DNA of 64,000 bases from Flavobacteriaceae bacterium HL-DH10 (GCA_031826515.1 CP134536.1:2486501-2550500); one strand, 5' to 3'; shown: positions 34,559 through 43,079, numbered from the stretch's first letter. Translations and numbers: made by a program. The notes: generated by a model not told the origin, from the sequence alone.

Positions 34559-34936
34559 ATGAGTAAACCGCTTACAGAACAAGAACTTCACAACCTAGCA
34601 ATGAATCATGTTGGAAAAGATTTAGAACAACGTGGTTTTGAATTTATAGCTGTTAATAGCAAGCTTAAAAAACATCCTCAATTTGTTTGTATGGATAAAA
34701 ACAAGCAGTATTATTTTGTTATTGTAAGAGCAGTGATATTACCAGATAATCCAAATAATTTTGATGTTATTTGGATGGAATCTTTTAAAAAGCATGCCAG
34801 AGAAAATGATGCTAAAGTATTATATGCTGGAGTTGGTTTAGGTAATACCAGTAAGAAAAAATCGCCTATTTATTTGAATGAAGAATATTTGTTAGAGTAT
34901 AACGGTATTCAAGTTTTAGAAACGAATCTTAATTAA
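34559..34936 (+). CDS. Conserved hypothetical protein upstream of apbE
   Basis: 125 residues, no signal peptide or helix for a membrane. KPLTEQELHNLAMNHVGKDLEQRGFEFIAV and WMESFKKHARENDAKVLYAGVGLG suggest a mixed alpha/beta domain, compatible with a small restriction-fold or nucleotide-binding-like domain, but no motif is firm. It lies directly before apbE with no gap, so the two are co-transcribed and it may assist flavinylation of the Nqr complex. That is inferred from gene order. Confidence 0.7.
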   Translation: MSKPLTEQELHNLAMNHVGKDLEQRGFEFIAVNSKLKKHPQFVCMDKNKQYYFVIVRAVILPDNPNNFDVIWMESFKKHARENDAKVLYAGVGLGNTSKKKSPIYLNEEYLLEYNGIQVLETNLN

Positions 34937-35932
34937 ATGAATAGACTCATATTAATTCTTTTCTGTCTTGTTTGTATTGGCTGTAAAGAAGAATCAAAAA
35001 AAGTAGACAATCAAAACTTAAAGAACACTTTAATAGAAGGAGAAGTTTTTGGAACATTCTATCAGGTGACTTACGATTCTAAGATTGATTACAATAAGCA
35101 ATTTGATAGCTTATTTTATGTGATAAATAAATCGATGTCAACTTATCAAGTGAATTCAGATATTTCAAAAATTAATAGAAATGAGATAGTTGAAGTTGAT
35201 GCCCATTTTAAAAAGGTATTTCAGACTTCTAAAAAAATATTTCATGAAACAAATGGTGCTTTCGATCCTACAATAGGTGCCTTAGTAAATGCATGGGATT
35301 TTGGACCAGAAGGCAAAATAAAAAACTTGGATAGTTTGAAGATTAAAGAATTGATGCACTCTGTTGGTTTTGATAAAGTGTCTGTTATAGATAATAAAAT
35401 AGTTAAACCACAAAATGCATTTATAGATTTTAATGCAATTGCAAAAGGATATGCAGTTGATGTTATTGCTAGGTTTTTAGATAAAAAAAATGTAGCTAAT
35501 TATATAGTAAATATCGGAGGGGAACTGAATTGTAAAGGTATTAATGTAGATAAAAAATCTGGTTGGACTGTTGGTGTAGAAAATCCAAATTTTGATGGGA
35601 CACAAAGTTGGGATAAAGTGTTTATTCTAAATAATGAAGCGATGGCTACCTCTGGGGTTTACCGAAAGTTTAAAGTTGATGAAAATGGTAATCGTTACGC
35701 ACATATTATTGATGCTAAAACAGGCTACCCTAGTAAAACTAATTTATTGAGTATATCTGTAATTGCAAATAATTGTATGACAGCTGATGCCTATGCAACG
35801 GCATTTAAATCTATGGGTATTGAAAAAATAAAAGCATTTTTAAAAACACATCCAGAGCTTAAAGTCTATTTGATTTTTGAAAATGATAAAAAGGAATTTG
35901 AAACTTTAGCTTTAAATAACTTTCCTGAGTAA
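34937..35932 (+). CDS. apbE: FAD:protein FMN transferase ApbE (lipoprotein)
   Basis: 331 residues. A lipobox VCIGC (Cys16) anchors it outside the inner membrane. Family motifs include GTFYQVTYDS, FDPTIGALVNAWDFGPEG, FIDFNAIAKGYAVDVIARFL and NIGGELNCKG, and late HIIDAKTGYPSKT and MTADAYATAFKSMG that bind Mg2+ and FAD. It transfers FMN from FAD to Thr in NqrB and NqrC. The nqr operon ends 1.9 kb upstream, which makes the link clear. Start is directly after the previous gene's stop. Confidence 0.95.
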   Translation: MNRLILILFCLVCIGCKEESKKVDNQNLKNTLIEGEVFGTFYQVTYDSKIDYNKQFDSLFYVINKSMSTYQVNSDISKINRNEIVEVDAHFKKVFQTSKKIFHETNGAFDPTIGALVNAWDFGPEGKIKNLDSLKIKELMHSVGFDKVSVIDNKIVKPQNAFIDFNAIAKGYAVDVIARFLDKKNVANYIVNIGGELNCKGINVDKKSGWTVGVENPNFDGTQSWDKVFILNNEAMATSGVYRKFKVDENGNRYAHIIDAKTGYPSKTNLLSISVIANNCMTADAYATAFKSMGIEKIKAFLKTHPELKVYLIFENDKKEFETLALNNFPE

Positions 35933-35972
35933 GTCATAGACAGGTTTTTTAATTGTGACTTCTCGTCGTTAT

Positions 35973-36341
35973 TTATAAAGCATTAATTAATAATTGTAAC
36001 CAGCCAATAACCAAAAGCAAACCACCTATTGGAGTAATAGGTCCTAAGAATCGAAGCTTTTTTCCTTTAGCATCACTTATAACTAATCCATAAATACTAA
36101 AAGAGAATAATAAAATACCTAGCGTAAAACACCAGTATGTTGCAGAAGATATATGAGAGCTATTAAAGCCTAAAGCTAGTAATGCAATAGCATGATACAT
36201 TTGGTATTTCACACCAACTTCAAAACTATGTAATTGATCTGAAGATAAAATTTTCTTTAAAGCATGTGCCCCAAAAGCACCAAGTATTACAGATAACATA
36301 CCAAAAATAGCACCTGTAGCAATTATAATTTGTTGTGTCAT
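35973..36341 (-). CDS. DUF423 domain-containing membrane protein (YgdD-like)
   Basis: 122 residues with four hydrophobic helices. The start IIIATGAIFGMLSVILGAFGAHALKK is the DUF423 hallmark with the GAFGAHALK motif, followed by HSFEVGVKYQMYHAIALLALG. The protein lies in the inner membrane. Function is not known for the family. It is downstream of the DUF192 gene in the same direction, 19 bases apart, and convergent with apbE. Confidence 0.9.
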   Translation of the reverse strand: MTQQIIIATGAIFGMLSVILGAFGAHALKKILSSDQLHSFEVGVKYQMYHAIALLALGFNSSHISSATYWCFTLGILLFSFSIYGLVISDAKGKKLRFLGPITPIGGLLLVIGWLQLLINAL

Positions 36342-36360
36342 TAAAGAGAGAGTTAGTAAC

Positions 36361-36843
36361 CTATTTCTGTGTGTAATTTATAATATCACCAACCGAAAGC
36401 GCCCAAGCATCAATCAAACCGGCATTAATTTCTAAAACATATTTTGCAGGCGTATTCGAAGGAAGTGAGCTTTCATCAAAAGGTTTTGCGTTTTTTTGAA
36501 AGCTTACTATTTTATAAGCATCATCAATATATATTAAATCTAAAGGAATATGTGTATTCTTCATGTAGAAAAAACGCTCTTTAAAATCATTAAAAATAAA
36601 TAACATGCCTTGATTTTTTTTCATAGAATCTCTGTACATCAAACCTGTTTGAATATCAAAGTCGGTGTCTGCAATTTCTATATCTAAATTTACTTTTGTG
36701 GAATCTGATTTTATAATGGTGAGTTCGCCTTCTTTCTTAAACGTAATTACAGTTTGTTTTACAACTTTTTTATCGTCTTTACAGGATGTAAACAGGATAA
36801 AAAGAGTACTAATAATTAATAACGCATTTCGTTTTAATAACAT
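36361..36843 (-). CDS. DUF192 domain-containing lipoprotein
   Basis: 160 residues from the ATG at 36843; a longer start at 36876 lies inside lgt and is rejected. The lipobox is ILFTSC. The DUF192 core has QTGLMYRDSMKKNQGMLFIF, then RFFYMKNTHIPLDLIYID and AKYVLEINAGLIDAWALSVGD, a compact beta fold. The family's role is unclear. It begins one base after the lgt stop, so it is probably co-transcribed with lgt, the enzyme that lipidates proteins like itself. Confidence 0.9.
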   Translation of the reverse strand: MLLKRNALLIISTLFILFTSCKDDKKVVKQTVITFKKEGELTIIKSDSTKVNLDIEIADTDFDIQTGLMYRDSMKKNQGMLFIFNDFKERFFYMKNTHIPLDLIYIDDAYKIVSFQKNAKPFDESSLPSNTPAKYVLEINAGLIDAWALSVGDIINYTQK

Positions 36844-36844
36844 T

Positions 36845-37771
36845 TTATTTGACTGCAGATTTAGGTTTGAAAACAAACATAAAGTAAAGACCTAATAGCA
36901 CAAATGGAATACTTAACCATTGCCCAGTATTTAGTAGCCAATCTGCTCGTTCTTGATTTTGTGGTTCTTTAACAAATTCAACAAAGAAACGAATGGTCCA
37001 AAGTAGTACTAAGAATAGTCCAAAAAGAAACCCAGTTTGGTCTTTCTTACTGGTTTTAGTATAGAAATACCATAAAATTAAAAACACAAAAATATAGCAA
37101 AACGATTCGTATAATTGAGCGGGGTGACGGTATGGAACTTTTTCTAATAATTCTGCGAATTGCGGATCGTTAGTTACAGCAGCATAGGCCTTTTTCGCAT
37201 CCTTGATTCCTGTAAGTTGGGTAATTTGACTTTTATAATACTCATCTTGAATAAAACGAACACCAAAACTAGAATTGGTTACTTTACCAATAATTTCAGA
37301 ATTAATAAAATTTCCAATTCTAATAAAAACAGCTCCCGAAGCTACAGAAATTACAATTCTATCTAAAATCCATAAAAGCGATTTGTATTTATATTTTCTT
37401 CGGTATAAATACATACCGATAATAATACCTATAGCAGCTCCATGACTAGCGAGTCCTTGGAATCCTGTAAATTCAAATCCACCTTTAAATTTAAAAGGTA
37501 AAAAGATGCTAAAGAAATCTTCACTAATTAATTCTGATTGGTAAAATAGCACATGCCCTAAACGAGCTCCTAGCATGGTTGCTAAAACGGTATATATAAA
37601 AAGTGGATCTAAGTAATCTAAAGACACTTTTTCCTTTGTAAAAATACGTTTCATAATATACCACCCAACAATAAATGCAGTAACCCACATAAGGCTATAA
37701 AAGTGGAGTTTGAAATTTCCAATAATGTCAATGCCTGTTATAGGGTTCCAATCAAATTTTAATAGTTGCAT
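36845..37771 (-). CDS. lgt: Prolipoprotein diacylglyceryl transferase
   Basis: 308 residues with about seven membrane helices. Family signatures include GARLGHVLFYQ, FVFIRIGNFINSEIIGK-type GNF-INSE (here VFIRIGNFINSEIIG) and HPAQLYESFCYI, where His and Arg residues form the active site. It moves diacylglycerol from phosphatidylglycerol to the lipobox Cys of lipoproteins in the inner membrane, and many lipoproteins in this window depend on it. DUF192 and DUF423 follow downstream. Confidence 0.95.
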   Translation of the reverse strand: MQLLKFDWNPITGIDIIGNFKLHFYSLMWVTAFIVGWYIMKRIFTKEKVSLDYLDPLFIYTVLATMLGARLGHVLFYQSELISEDFFSIFLPFKFKGGFEFTGFQGLASHGAAIGIIIGMYLYRRKYKYKSLLWILDRIVISVASGAVFIRIGNFINSEIIGKVTNSSFGVRFIQDEYYKSQITQLTGIKDAKKAYAAVTNDPQFAELLEKVPYRHPAQLYESFCYIFVFLILWYFYTKTSKKDQTGFLFGLFLVLLWTIRFFVEFVKEPQNQERADWLLNTGQWLSIPFVLLGLYFMFVFKPKSAVK

Positions 37772-37827
37772 AGTTTTTGTTTTTCAACGTAAATATAAAA
37801 GTTTGAAAACATCTTTAGTGTTAAAAT

Positions 37828-38955
37828 TTAATTAATAAGTTCTATAATTTCAACTTCAAAAATAATATTAGTTTTTCCTGGGATACCTCTATTTCCAGCT
37901 TCACCATAAGCTAAATGGTAAGGTATAAAAAGGGTGGCTTTATCGCCAACACTTAATTGTTGTAAGCCTTCTTTAAAACCAGCAATCATACCTGCGTCAG
38001 GGCTAATATCTGCAGTTATAGGTTTATAAGCATCAGCAGCTTTTTTTCTTTCATTTACCGCATTAAGAGCTTCGGCAGTTTCTAGGATGCTTGTGTCAAG
38101 TAATTTTCCGTCTTCAAAGTAAACCGTATAGTGGGTTAAAACTTTGGCGTTTTGTGGTAATTTTTCACCTGTACCTTTTTCTGTAATGACATACTGTAAT
38201 CCAGAAGCTAATGTAATAGCGTCTTCTCTTTGGCTATTAAATTTTTCTTTTGTTGCATTTAAAATAGCTTCAGCTTTTGCTAAGGCTTCTTTTTCTTTTT
38301 GTTCAGCTTCAGCAAAATGATTGATAAAGATATCTGGAGCATCAAATTTTTTAGCCTCTTTTCCTTTTCTAATAATATTTAATTCTTTTATAACAACATC
38401 TACTAGAGGTTTGTCATTAGCTCCTGTTTTAATGTTAGAGATGCTGTCTTCCACATCTAAACCTATTACAAGTTCGCCAAAAACAGTATGTCTGTTGTCT
38501 AAATGTGTGGTAGGTTTATCTGTTATAAAAAATTGACTTCCATTTGTTTTTGGACCAGAATTAGCCATAGATAAAATACCAGCTTTATCATGTGTTAAAT
38601 CAGGATTAAATTCATCCATAAATTTGTAACCTGGACTTCCTGCTCCAGTTCCTGTTGGATCACCACCTTGAATCATAAAGTCATTAATTACACGGTGAAA
38701 AATAGTGCCATTATAGAATTTTTTCCCTTTATACTTATCGTCAACCATAGTGTTTTCTCCTTCAGCTAACGATACAAAATTGGCTACAGTAATAGGAGTT
38801 TTGTCGTAATCTAGTTTTGCAACCATAACTCCTTTTGTTGTAATAAATTCGGCATAAATACCATCTTCAAGATCTGGATATTGCGCTTTACATGCCGTTA
38901 AATTTATGAATATTAACAACAATAAGATTTTAATAGTACTTTTTAATAGTTGCAT
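37828..38955 (-). CDS. Lipoprotein peptidyl-prolyl isomerase with cyclophilin and FKBP domains
   Basis: 375 residues. A lipobox LTAC at Cys22 is followed by a cyclophilin domain (about 30-195) with [39 protein letters not shown] and [12 protein letters not shown], then a helix-rich linker with Glu/Lys and an FKBP domain (about 245-375) with [13 protein letters not shown] and [19 protein letters not shown]. It is an outer-membrane-associated folding catalyst. The unusual pairing of two isomerase types on one chain occurs in Bacteroidota. It lies ten bases behind gldI. Confidence 0.93.
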   Translation of the reverse strand: MQLLKSTIKILLLLIFINLTACKAQYPDLEDGIYAEFITTKGVMVAKLDYDKTPITVANFVSLAEGENTMVDDKYKGKKFYNGTIFHRVINDFMIQGGDPTGTGAGSPGYKFMDEFNPDLTHDKAGILSMANSGPKTNGSQFFITDKPTTHLDNRHTVFGELVIGLDVEDSISNIKTGANDKPLVDVVIKELNIIRKGKEAKKFDAPDIFINHFAEAEQKEKEALAKAEAILNATKEKFNSQREDAITLASGLQYVITEKGTGEKLPQNAKVLTHYTVYFEDGKLLDTSILETAEALNAVNERKKAADAYKPITADISPDAGMIAGFKEGLQQLSVGDKATLFIPYHLAYGEAGNRGIPGKTNIIFEVEIIELIN

Positions 38956-38965
38956 TTTAGTTTAT

Positions 38966-39502
38966 TTAGTTTTGGGTTGTTATAGAATTTACTGTGACTT
39001 CGCATATTATAGGTGTGTTGTGAGATATTTTATTTTCATCACCATAATAACCATAAGCTTTTTGTGAAGGGAATAAAAAAGTTGCTGTTTCACCTGTTTT
39101 TAAAAGTTTTAAACCTTCTCTTAACCCCGTAAAAAGCTCTTGCTTATCCATAATATAATTTTGAGTTTTTATCTCTTCTTTAGAATATATGATATCGCCA
39201 TTTAAACGCTTTACATTATAATTATAGTTTATCAGATCTCCAAAATCAGGTGTTTTTAAAGAGTCATTTTCAACTTTATTATTGTAGAAATACCAAAATC
39301 CACTTTTAGAAGCTATATAGCTGTTGTTTTGCTCTGCCATAATTTTTTCAATAGCAGTCTGTTCCTGAGCGTTCAATTTTTTGTTACGCTCTATAGAAGC
39401 ATTAATAAAAGAACCCGATTTAGAAGAAATAGGTTTTCTTGCTTCGGGGCTTTTACAAGCAGCAATAAGGAGGGTTAATGTTAATATTAGAAATTTATTC
39501 AT
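38966..39502 (-). CDS. gldI: Gliding motility-associated FKBP-type isomerase GldI
   Basis: 178 residues. The lipobox is LLIAAC (Cys16). An N-terminal helical part with NNSYIASKSGFWYFYNNKVE leads to an FKBP-type domain with GDLINYNYNVKRLNGDIIYS, GLREGLKLLKTGETATFLFPSQKAYGYYGD. This is the GldI arrangement, needed in F. johnsoniae for gliding and linked to folding of T9SS components. It overlaps the end of the DHH gene by eight bases and precedes the two-domain isomerase. Confidence 0.88.
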   Translation of the reverse strand: MNKFLILTLTLLIAACKSPEARKPISSKSGSFINASIERNKKLNAQEQTAIEKIMAEQNNSYIASKSGFWYFYNNKVENDSLKTPDFGDLINYNYNVKRLNGDIIYSKEEIKTQNYIMDKQELFTGLREGLKLLKTGETATFLFPSQKAYGYYGDENKISHNTPIICEVTVNSITTQN

Positions 39503-40514
39503 TATTCAGGGCTTTTTTATAACTAGGTAATAGATTGATAAATTTTTCAATAGTATCATGTAGTGATAAATGACTTTTTCCTCCAGCAGCATTTGTATGT
39601 CCGCCCCCTTCAAAATGTGCACGAGATAATTCATTAACTGAAAAATCGCCTTTTGAGCGCAACGATATTTTTATAATACCTTCTTGCTTGTCTTCAATAA
39701 AAATAGCTGCAAGTACAATGTTTTCTAGTGATAACGCGTAATTAACAACGCCTTCGGTATCACCTTTCTTATAATTATATTTAAATAATTCTTCCTGAGA
39801 TAAACTAATATAGGCGGTTTTAGATTCAGGAATAACCTTTAAGTTGTTAAGTGCGCAACCCAGTAATTGCAAGCGTTCATAAGTATTAGTATCGTATACG
39901 TTATTATGAATTTGTGTATTGTCTGCTCCTTTATCTATAAGGTGTGCTATAATTTCATGCGTTCTACTTGTAGTGGAGCGAAATCTAAATGAACCCGTAT
40001 CTGTCATGATTCCAACATATAGACAGGTCGCAATATCAGCTTTTATACTATCTGTATCGCCTAGCATATCAATAAAATGATAGATCATCTCACAGGTAGA
40101 GCTCATACTTACATCACTAAATATATAAGTAGCATAATCATCTGGTGCTTGATGGTGGTCTATCATTATTTTAATAGCACTACTTTTTTCTAAAACAGAT
40201 TCCATGTTTCCTGCTCTATGGTAAGCATTAAAATCTAGAGTGAAAATAATATCGGCAGCTTCTATTAAAGCATTGCACATTTTCGTTTGTGAATCATGTT
40301 TTAAAATAATATTTTCTCCAGGAATCCATTTTAAAAAGCTAGGATAGTCATTTGGAGATATTACTGCTACGTCGTGATTCTTTTTTAATAAGTAATGGTA
40401 TAATCCTAAAATTGAGCCTATAGCATCGCCATCTGGGTTTTTATGAGGAACAATTACTATCTTTTTTTTTGTAGAAAGCAGTTGTTTTATACTTGTAATT
40501 TCATCTTTTGTCAT
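39495..40514 (-). CDS. DHH family phosphoesterase (NrnA-like oligoribonuclease/pAp phosphatase)
   Basis: 339 residues. The DHH domain shows PHKNPDGDAIGS, FTLDFNAYHRAG and MIDHHQAPDDYA, with metal-binding Asp and His residues. The C-terminal DHHA1 domain carries HFEGGGHTNAAGG. It most likely degrades nanoRNAs and 3'-phosphoadenosine 5'-phosphate in the cytoplasm, as NrnA does in bacteria lacking Orn. It starts the gldI operon, divergent from ndk. Confidence 0.92.
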   Translation of the reverse strand: MTKDEITSIKQLLSTKKKIVIVPHKNPDGDAIGSILGLYHYLLKKNHDVAVISPNDYPSFLKWIPGENIILKHDSQTKMCNALIEAADIIFTLDFNAYHRAGNMESVLEKSSAIKIMIDHHQAPDDYATYIFSDVSMSSTCEMIYHFIDMLGDTDSIKADIATCLYVGIMTDTGSFRFRSTTSRTHEIIAHLIDKGADNTQIHNNVYDTNTYERLQLLGCALNNLKVIPESKTAYISLSQEELFKYNYKKGDTEGVVNYALSLENIVLAAIFIEDKQEGIIKISLRSKGDFSVNELSRAHFEGGGHTNAAGGKSHLSLHDTIEKFINLLPSYKKALNNE

Positions 40515-40551
40515 AGAAGGCGAATATACAATTTTTTAAAATTTGTTTATC

Positions 40552-40581
40552 TTGTTTTTAATTGGAAATGCGTTACTTTTG
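40552..40581 (+). promoter_or_regulatory. Promoter of ndk
   Basis: TTG at 40552-40554 and TACTTTTG at 40574-40581 are separated by 19 bases, matching the Bacteroidota -33/-7 pattern. The ndk start codon lies 22 bases downstream. Confidence 0.75.
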
Positions 40582-40602
40582 CCCAAAATTAAATTTTAAA
40601 AA

Positions 40603-41022
40603 ATGGCAACAAATAGAACATTTACAATGCTAAAGCCAGATGCTGTTGAAAAAGGACACATTGGCGCAATATTAGAAAAGATTTCAGCTTCAGGGTTTAG
40701 AATTGTTGCAATGAAATTAACACAGATGACTAAAGCAGATGCGCAAACATTTTATGCAATACATAACGAGCGTCCATTTTTTGCAGACTTAGTTGAATAT
40801 ATGACTCGCGGCCCTATAGTAGCGGCTATTTTAGAAAAAGAAAATGCAGTTGAAGATTTTAGAACTTTAATTGGGGCTACAAACCCTGCTGATGCAGCAG
40901 AAGGAACTATTCGTAAAATGTTTGCCGATTCAATTAGTGAAAACGCAGTACATGGAAGTGATAGTGATGAAAATGCAGCTATAGAAGGTGCTTTTCATTT
41001 CTCTGGAAGAGATATGTTTTAG
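40603..41022 (+). CDS. ndk: Nucleoside diphosphate kinase
   Basis: 139 residues, normal length. The sequence [18 protein letters not shown] starts the fold, and the active-site histidine lies in [15 protein letters not shown], exact for NDK. It balances nucleoside triphosphate pools by a phospho-His ping-pong mechanism in the cytoplasm. A clean promoter and bidirectional terminator show that it is transcribed alone. Confidence 0.97.
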   Translation: MATNRTFTMLKPDAVEKGHIGAILEKISASGFRIVAMKLTQMTKADAQTFYAIHNERPFFADLVEYMTRGPIVAAILEKENAVEDFRTLIGATNPADAAEGTIRKMFADSISENAVHGSDSDENAAIEGAFHFSGRDMF

Positions 41023-41045
41023 ATCTTAAGGAAATAATATAATAT

Positions 41046-41077
41046 AAAAATCCCGCAACATCGTTGCGGGATTTTTT
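41046..41077. terminator. Bidirectional terminator between ndk and the first cold-shock gene
   Basis: A GC-rich stem of 14 pairs (AAAAATCCCGCAAC with GTTGCGGGATTTTT) closes on an ATC loop and is flanked by A and T runs on both sides. It serves ndk (plus strand) and the cold-shock gene ending at 41104 (minus strand). Confidence 0.9.
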
Positions 41078-41103
41078 GTTTCAATAATGTTAGCTAATAT
41101 ATA

Positions 41104-41295
41104 TTAAACTACTTTTACATTTACTGCGTTTAAACCTTTTCTACCTTCCTGTAAATCAAATTCAACTTCGTCGCCTTCGCGAATTTCGTCGATTAATCCA
41201 GAAATGTGAACAAAATGTTCTTTTTGTGAACCTTCTTCTATTATAAATCCGAATCCTTTAGAATCGTTGAAGAATTTTACTGTTCCTTTACTCAT
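41104..41295 (-). CDS. Cold-shock domain protein, copy 1
   Basis: 63 residues that form one CSD beta barrel. MSKGTVKFFNDSKGFGFI carries the RNP1 motif KGFGFI, and EHFVHISGL is the RNP2 motif FVHIS. Such proteins melt RNA secondary structure and bind single-stranded nucleic acid at low temperature or in stress. The C-terminus EGRKGLNAVNVKVV differs slightly from its two neighbours. First of three tandem minus-strand copies, with the terminator shared with ndk. Confidence 0.95.
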   Translation of the reverse strand: MSKGTVKFFNDSKGFGFIIEEGSQKEHFVHISGLIDEIREGDEVEFDLQEGRKGLNAVNVKVV

Positions 41296-41400
41296 TGTTT
41301 TAAAATATTAAATTAATTACTAAATGATATGCAAACTTAATGCCAAATAATAATTATCTATTTAACAATAAGTTCTGCGTTGAAAAGATAAGAAATAAAA

Positions 41401-41430
41401 AAAGTCTATCAAAAATATTTGATAGACTTT
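41401..41430 (-). terminator. Terminator after cold-shock gene copy 2
   Basis: A palindrome AAAGTCTATCAAA/TTTGATAGACTTT with an AATA loop and flanking A/T runs, 27 bases after the second copy's stop. Nearly the same sequence follows copy 3. Confidence 0.85.
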
Positions 41431-41456
41431 TAAGTTGTAATTGTTAAAGTATATGT

Positions 41457-41648
41457 TTAGATTACTTTTACGTTTACGGCGTTTAATCCTTTTTTGCCTT
41501 CTTCTAAATCGAAATCTACGGCATCACCTTCACGAATTTCATCGATAAGTCCTGAAATGTGTACAAAATGTTCTTTGTTGTTGTCTTCTTCTGTGATGAA
41601 TCCAAATCCTTTAGAATCGTTAAAGAATTTTACTGTTCCTTTACTCAT
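41457..41648 (-). CDS. Cold-shock domain protein, copy 2
   Basis: 63 residues, nearly identical to copies 1 and 3; the KGFGFITEEDNNKEHFVHIS segment carries both RNP motifs. It has its own terminator and upstream gap of about 130 bases, so each copy can be expressed separately. The small sequence differences (VDFDLEEGKKG) lie on the surface loop near the C-terminus. Confidence 0.95.
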   Translation of the reverse strand: MSKGTVKFFNDSKGFGFITEEDNNKEHFVHISGLIDEIREGDAVDFDLEEGKKGLNAVNVKVI

Positions 41649-41721
41649 TGTTTAATGTATTAAAATTATAATTATTGCGTGAAGATAGTGCCAAAAAAGT
41701 TAGTAATGGCTAAAAACAAAA

Positions 41722-41752
41722 AAAAGTCTATCAAATTGATTGATAGACTTTT
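41722..41752 (-). terminator. Terminator after cold-shock gene copy 3
   Basis: The stem AAAGTCTATCA/TGATAGACTTT flanked by A and T runs repeats the terminator at 41401. Gene plus terminator appear to have been duplicated as one unit. Confidence 0.85.
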
Positions 41753-41777
41753 AATTGTAATTGTTAAAGTATATATC

Positions 41778-41969
41778 TTAGATTACTTTTACGTTTACGG
41801 CGTTTAATCCTTTTCTACCTTCTTGTAGATCGAATTCAACTGCATCACCTTCACGAATTTCATCGATAAGTCCTGAAATGTGTACGAAATGTTCTTTGTT
41901 GTTGTCATCTTCTGTGATAAATCCAAATCCTTTTGAATCATTGAAGAATTTTACGGTACCTTTACTCAT
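41778..41969 (-). CDS. Cold-shock domain protein, copy 3
   Basis: 63 residues from the ATG at 41969. A start ten residues earlier (41999) adds GLNYFNTNT, which is not part of the fold and is probably leader RNA. RNP1 KGFGFI and RNP2 FVHIS are intact. The 3' flank TTGTAATTGTTAAAGTATAT is shared with copy 2, supporting a recent tandem duplication. Confidence 0.94.
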   Translation of the reverse strand: MSKGTVKFFNDSKGFGFITEDDNNKEHFVHISGLIDEIREGDAVEFDLQEGRKGLNAVNVKVI

Positions 41970-42066
41970 TGTATTTGTATTAAAATAATTAAGCCCCAAA
42001 GATAGTATAAATAATAATAGCTTTTTGTTTTTATTAAAAATATTTTTTTTCTATCTGAACCAGTAA

Positions 42067-42363
42067 TTATCGGATTATCAGTTTTTTAATAATTTCTTTT
42101 CCTAATTCTTCGTTAAGCATGTTAATTATTTTTTGTTTCCCATAGCCTAATTCTTCTCTTAGAACACTGGAGCTTAATTGTATATATAAGGTGTCGCGTT
42201 CTAGATTTACTGATGTTGTGTAGTTGTTAACACCATTGCCCATAAGGTTAGCCCAAGCATCAGCAACATTTACTTTGTCTAAACCTTTTTCTAATTTATT
42301 TGTTTCTACAAATTCTTTTAATGCATCACTTATGCTAATATGTTCGTTGTTGCGTTTTGCCAT
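42067..42363 (-). CDS. DUF721 domain protein (DciA-like helicase loader)
   Basis: 98 residues. NEHISISDALKEFVETNKLEKGLDKVNVADAWANLMG is the DUF721/DciA N-terminal KH-like fold, and LYIQLSSSVLREELGYGKQKIINMLNEELG ends the domain. DciA helps load the replicative helicase DnaB in bacteria without DnaC/DnaI. Its position near recF is a common arrangement. It lies 23 bases after the 2H phosphoesterase gene. Confidence 0.9.
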   Translation of the reverse strand: MAKRNNEHISISDALKEFVETNKLEKGLDKVNVADAWANLMGNGVNNYTTSVNLERDTLYIQLSSSVLREELGYGKQKIINMLNEELGKEIIKKLIIR

Positions 42364-42386
42364 AATGTTTTTAAATAGACTTGGTT

Positions 42387-43067
42387 TTAAATGTTAAATT
42401 TAAATAATTTCTTTACGTGTTTTTCTTTCTGATACCAATCATTATAAACTAATTCTATGTTTTTGGGTGAAAATGAGCCAAAATTATAATCTTTAAAACT
42501 TTCAATCGTTTTTAGAAAGTTAGATTTTTTATTTAGCTTTTTTTTGAAACGAACTACCGTGCTATGAGCTGTTTGTATAGAATAACGCTTGTCAATACTT
42601 TGCTCTAAGGTAGTGTTTTTAAAATTTTCTCTTAAATTATTTCTTATAATGTTTAAGGATTCGTTGGTCATAAATCCTTGTATCATAATACAGGAAGGCG
42701 ATGCAGTAATACCTTTAAATTTAATTTTAATATTAGAATTTGTAATAATACTTTCTTTAATAATCTTTATGTATTCAGATGGATTGATGTTTTCTAATTT
42801 GAATCCTTCATAACAAGATATTATTGACATAACTGTTATGTGGATATCTGAATTTTTATAATAATATTGATTTGGGTCTATTAATTTTAATTGATTCAGA
42901 AATTTTTGTATTTCATTTTTAATTTCAATAGAAGGTCTTATTAAAAGTGTGATTCCGAATCTTTGATCTAATGAAGCGTCTATTAAATCATCAATTTGAT
43001 AATTATCATGGATTATTTTTTTGATAGATTCGGTGTAAAGATTATTGTAATGTTCTTTAAGATTCAT
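42387..43067 (-). CDS. 2H phosphoesterase superfamily protein (2'-5' RNA ligase-like)
   Basis: 226 residues, no signal peptide. Two HxT motifs, HITVMS (about residue 75) and HSTVVRF (about 168), are the catalytic pair of the 2H superfamily that hydrolyses or forms 2',5' or cyclic phosphodiester bonds in RNA or nucleotides. Flavobacterial homologues are often labelled mutarotase, a name not supported by these motifs. It is inserted between recF and the DUF721 gene, with 12 bases to the recF stop, implying co-transcription. Substrate unknown. Confidence 0.75.
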   Translation of the reverse strand: MNLKEHYNNLYTESIKKIIHDNYQIDDLIDASLDQRFGITLLIRPSIEIKNEIQKFLNQLKLIDPNQYYYKNSDIHITVMSIISCYEGFKLENINPSEYIKIIKESIITNSNIKIKFKGITASPSCIMIQGFMTNESLNIIRNNLRENFKNTTLEQSIDKRYSIQTAHSTVVRFKKKLNKKSNFLKTIESFKDYNFGSFSPKNIELVYNDWYQKEKHVKKLFKFNI

Positions 43068-43079
43068 TTAAAAAAAAAC

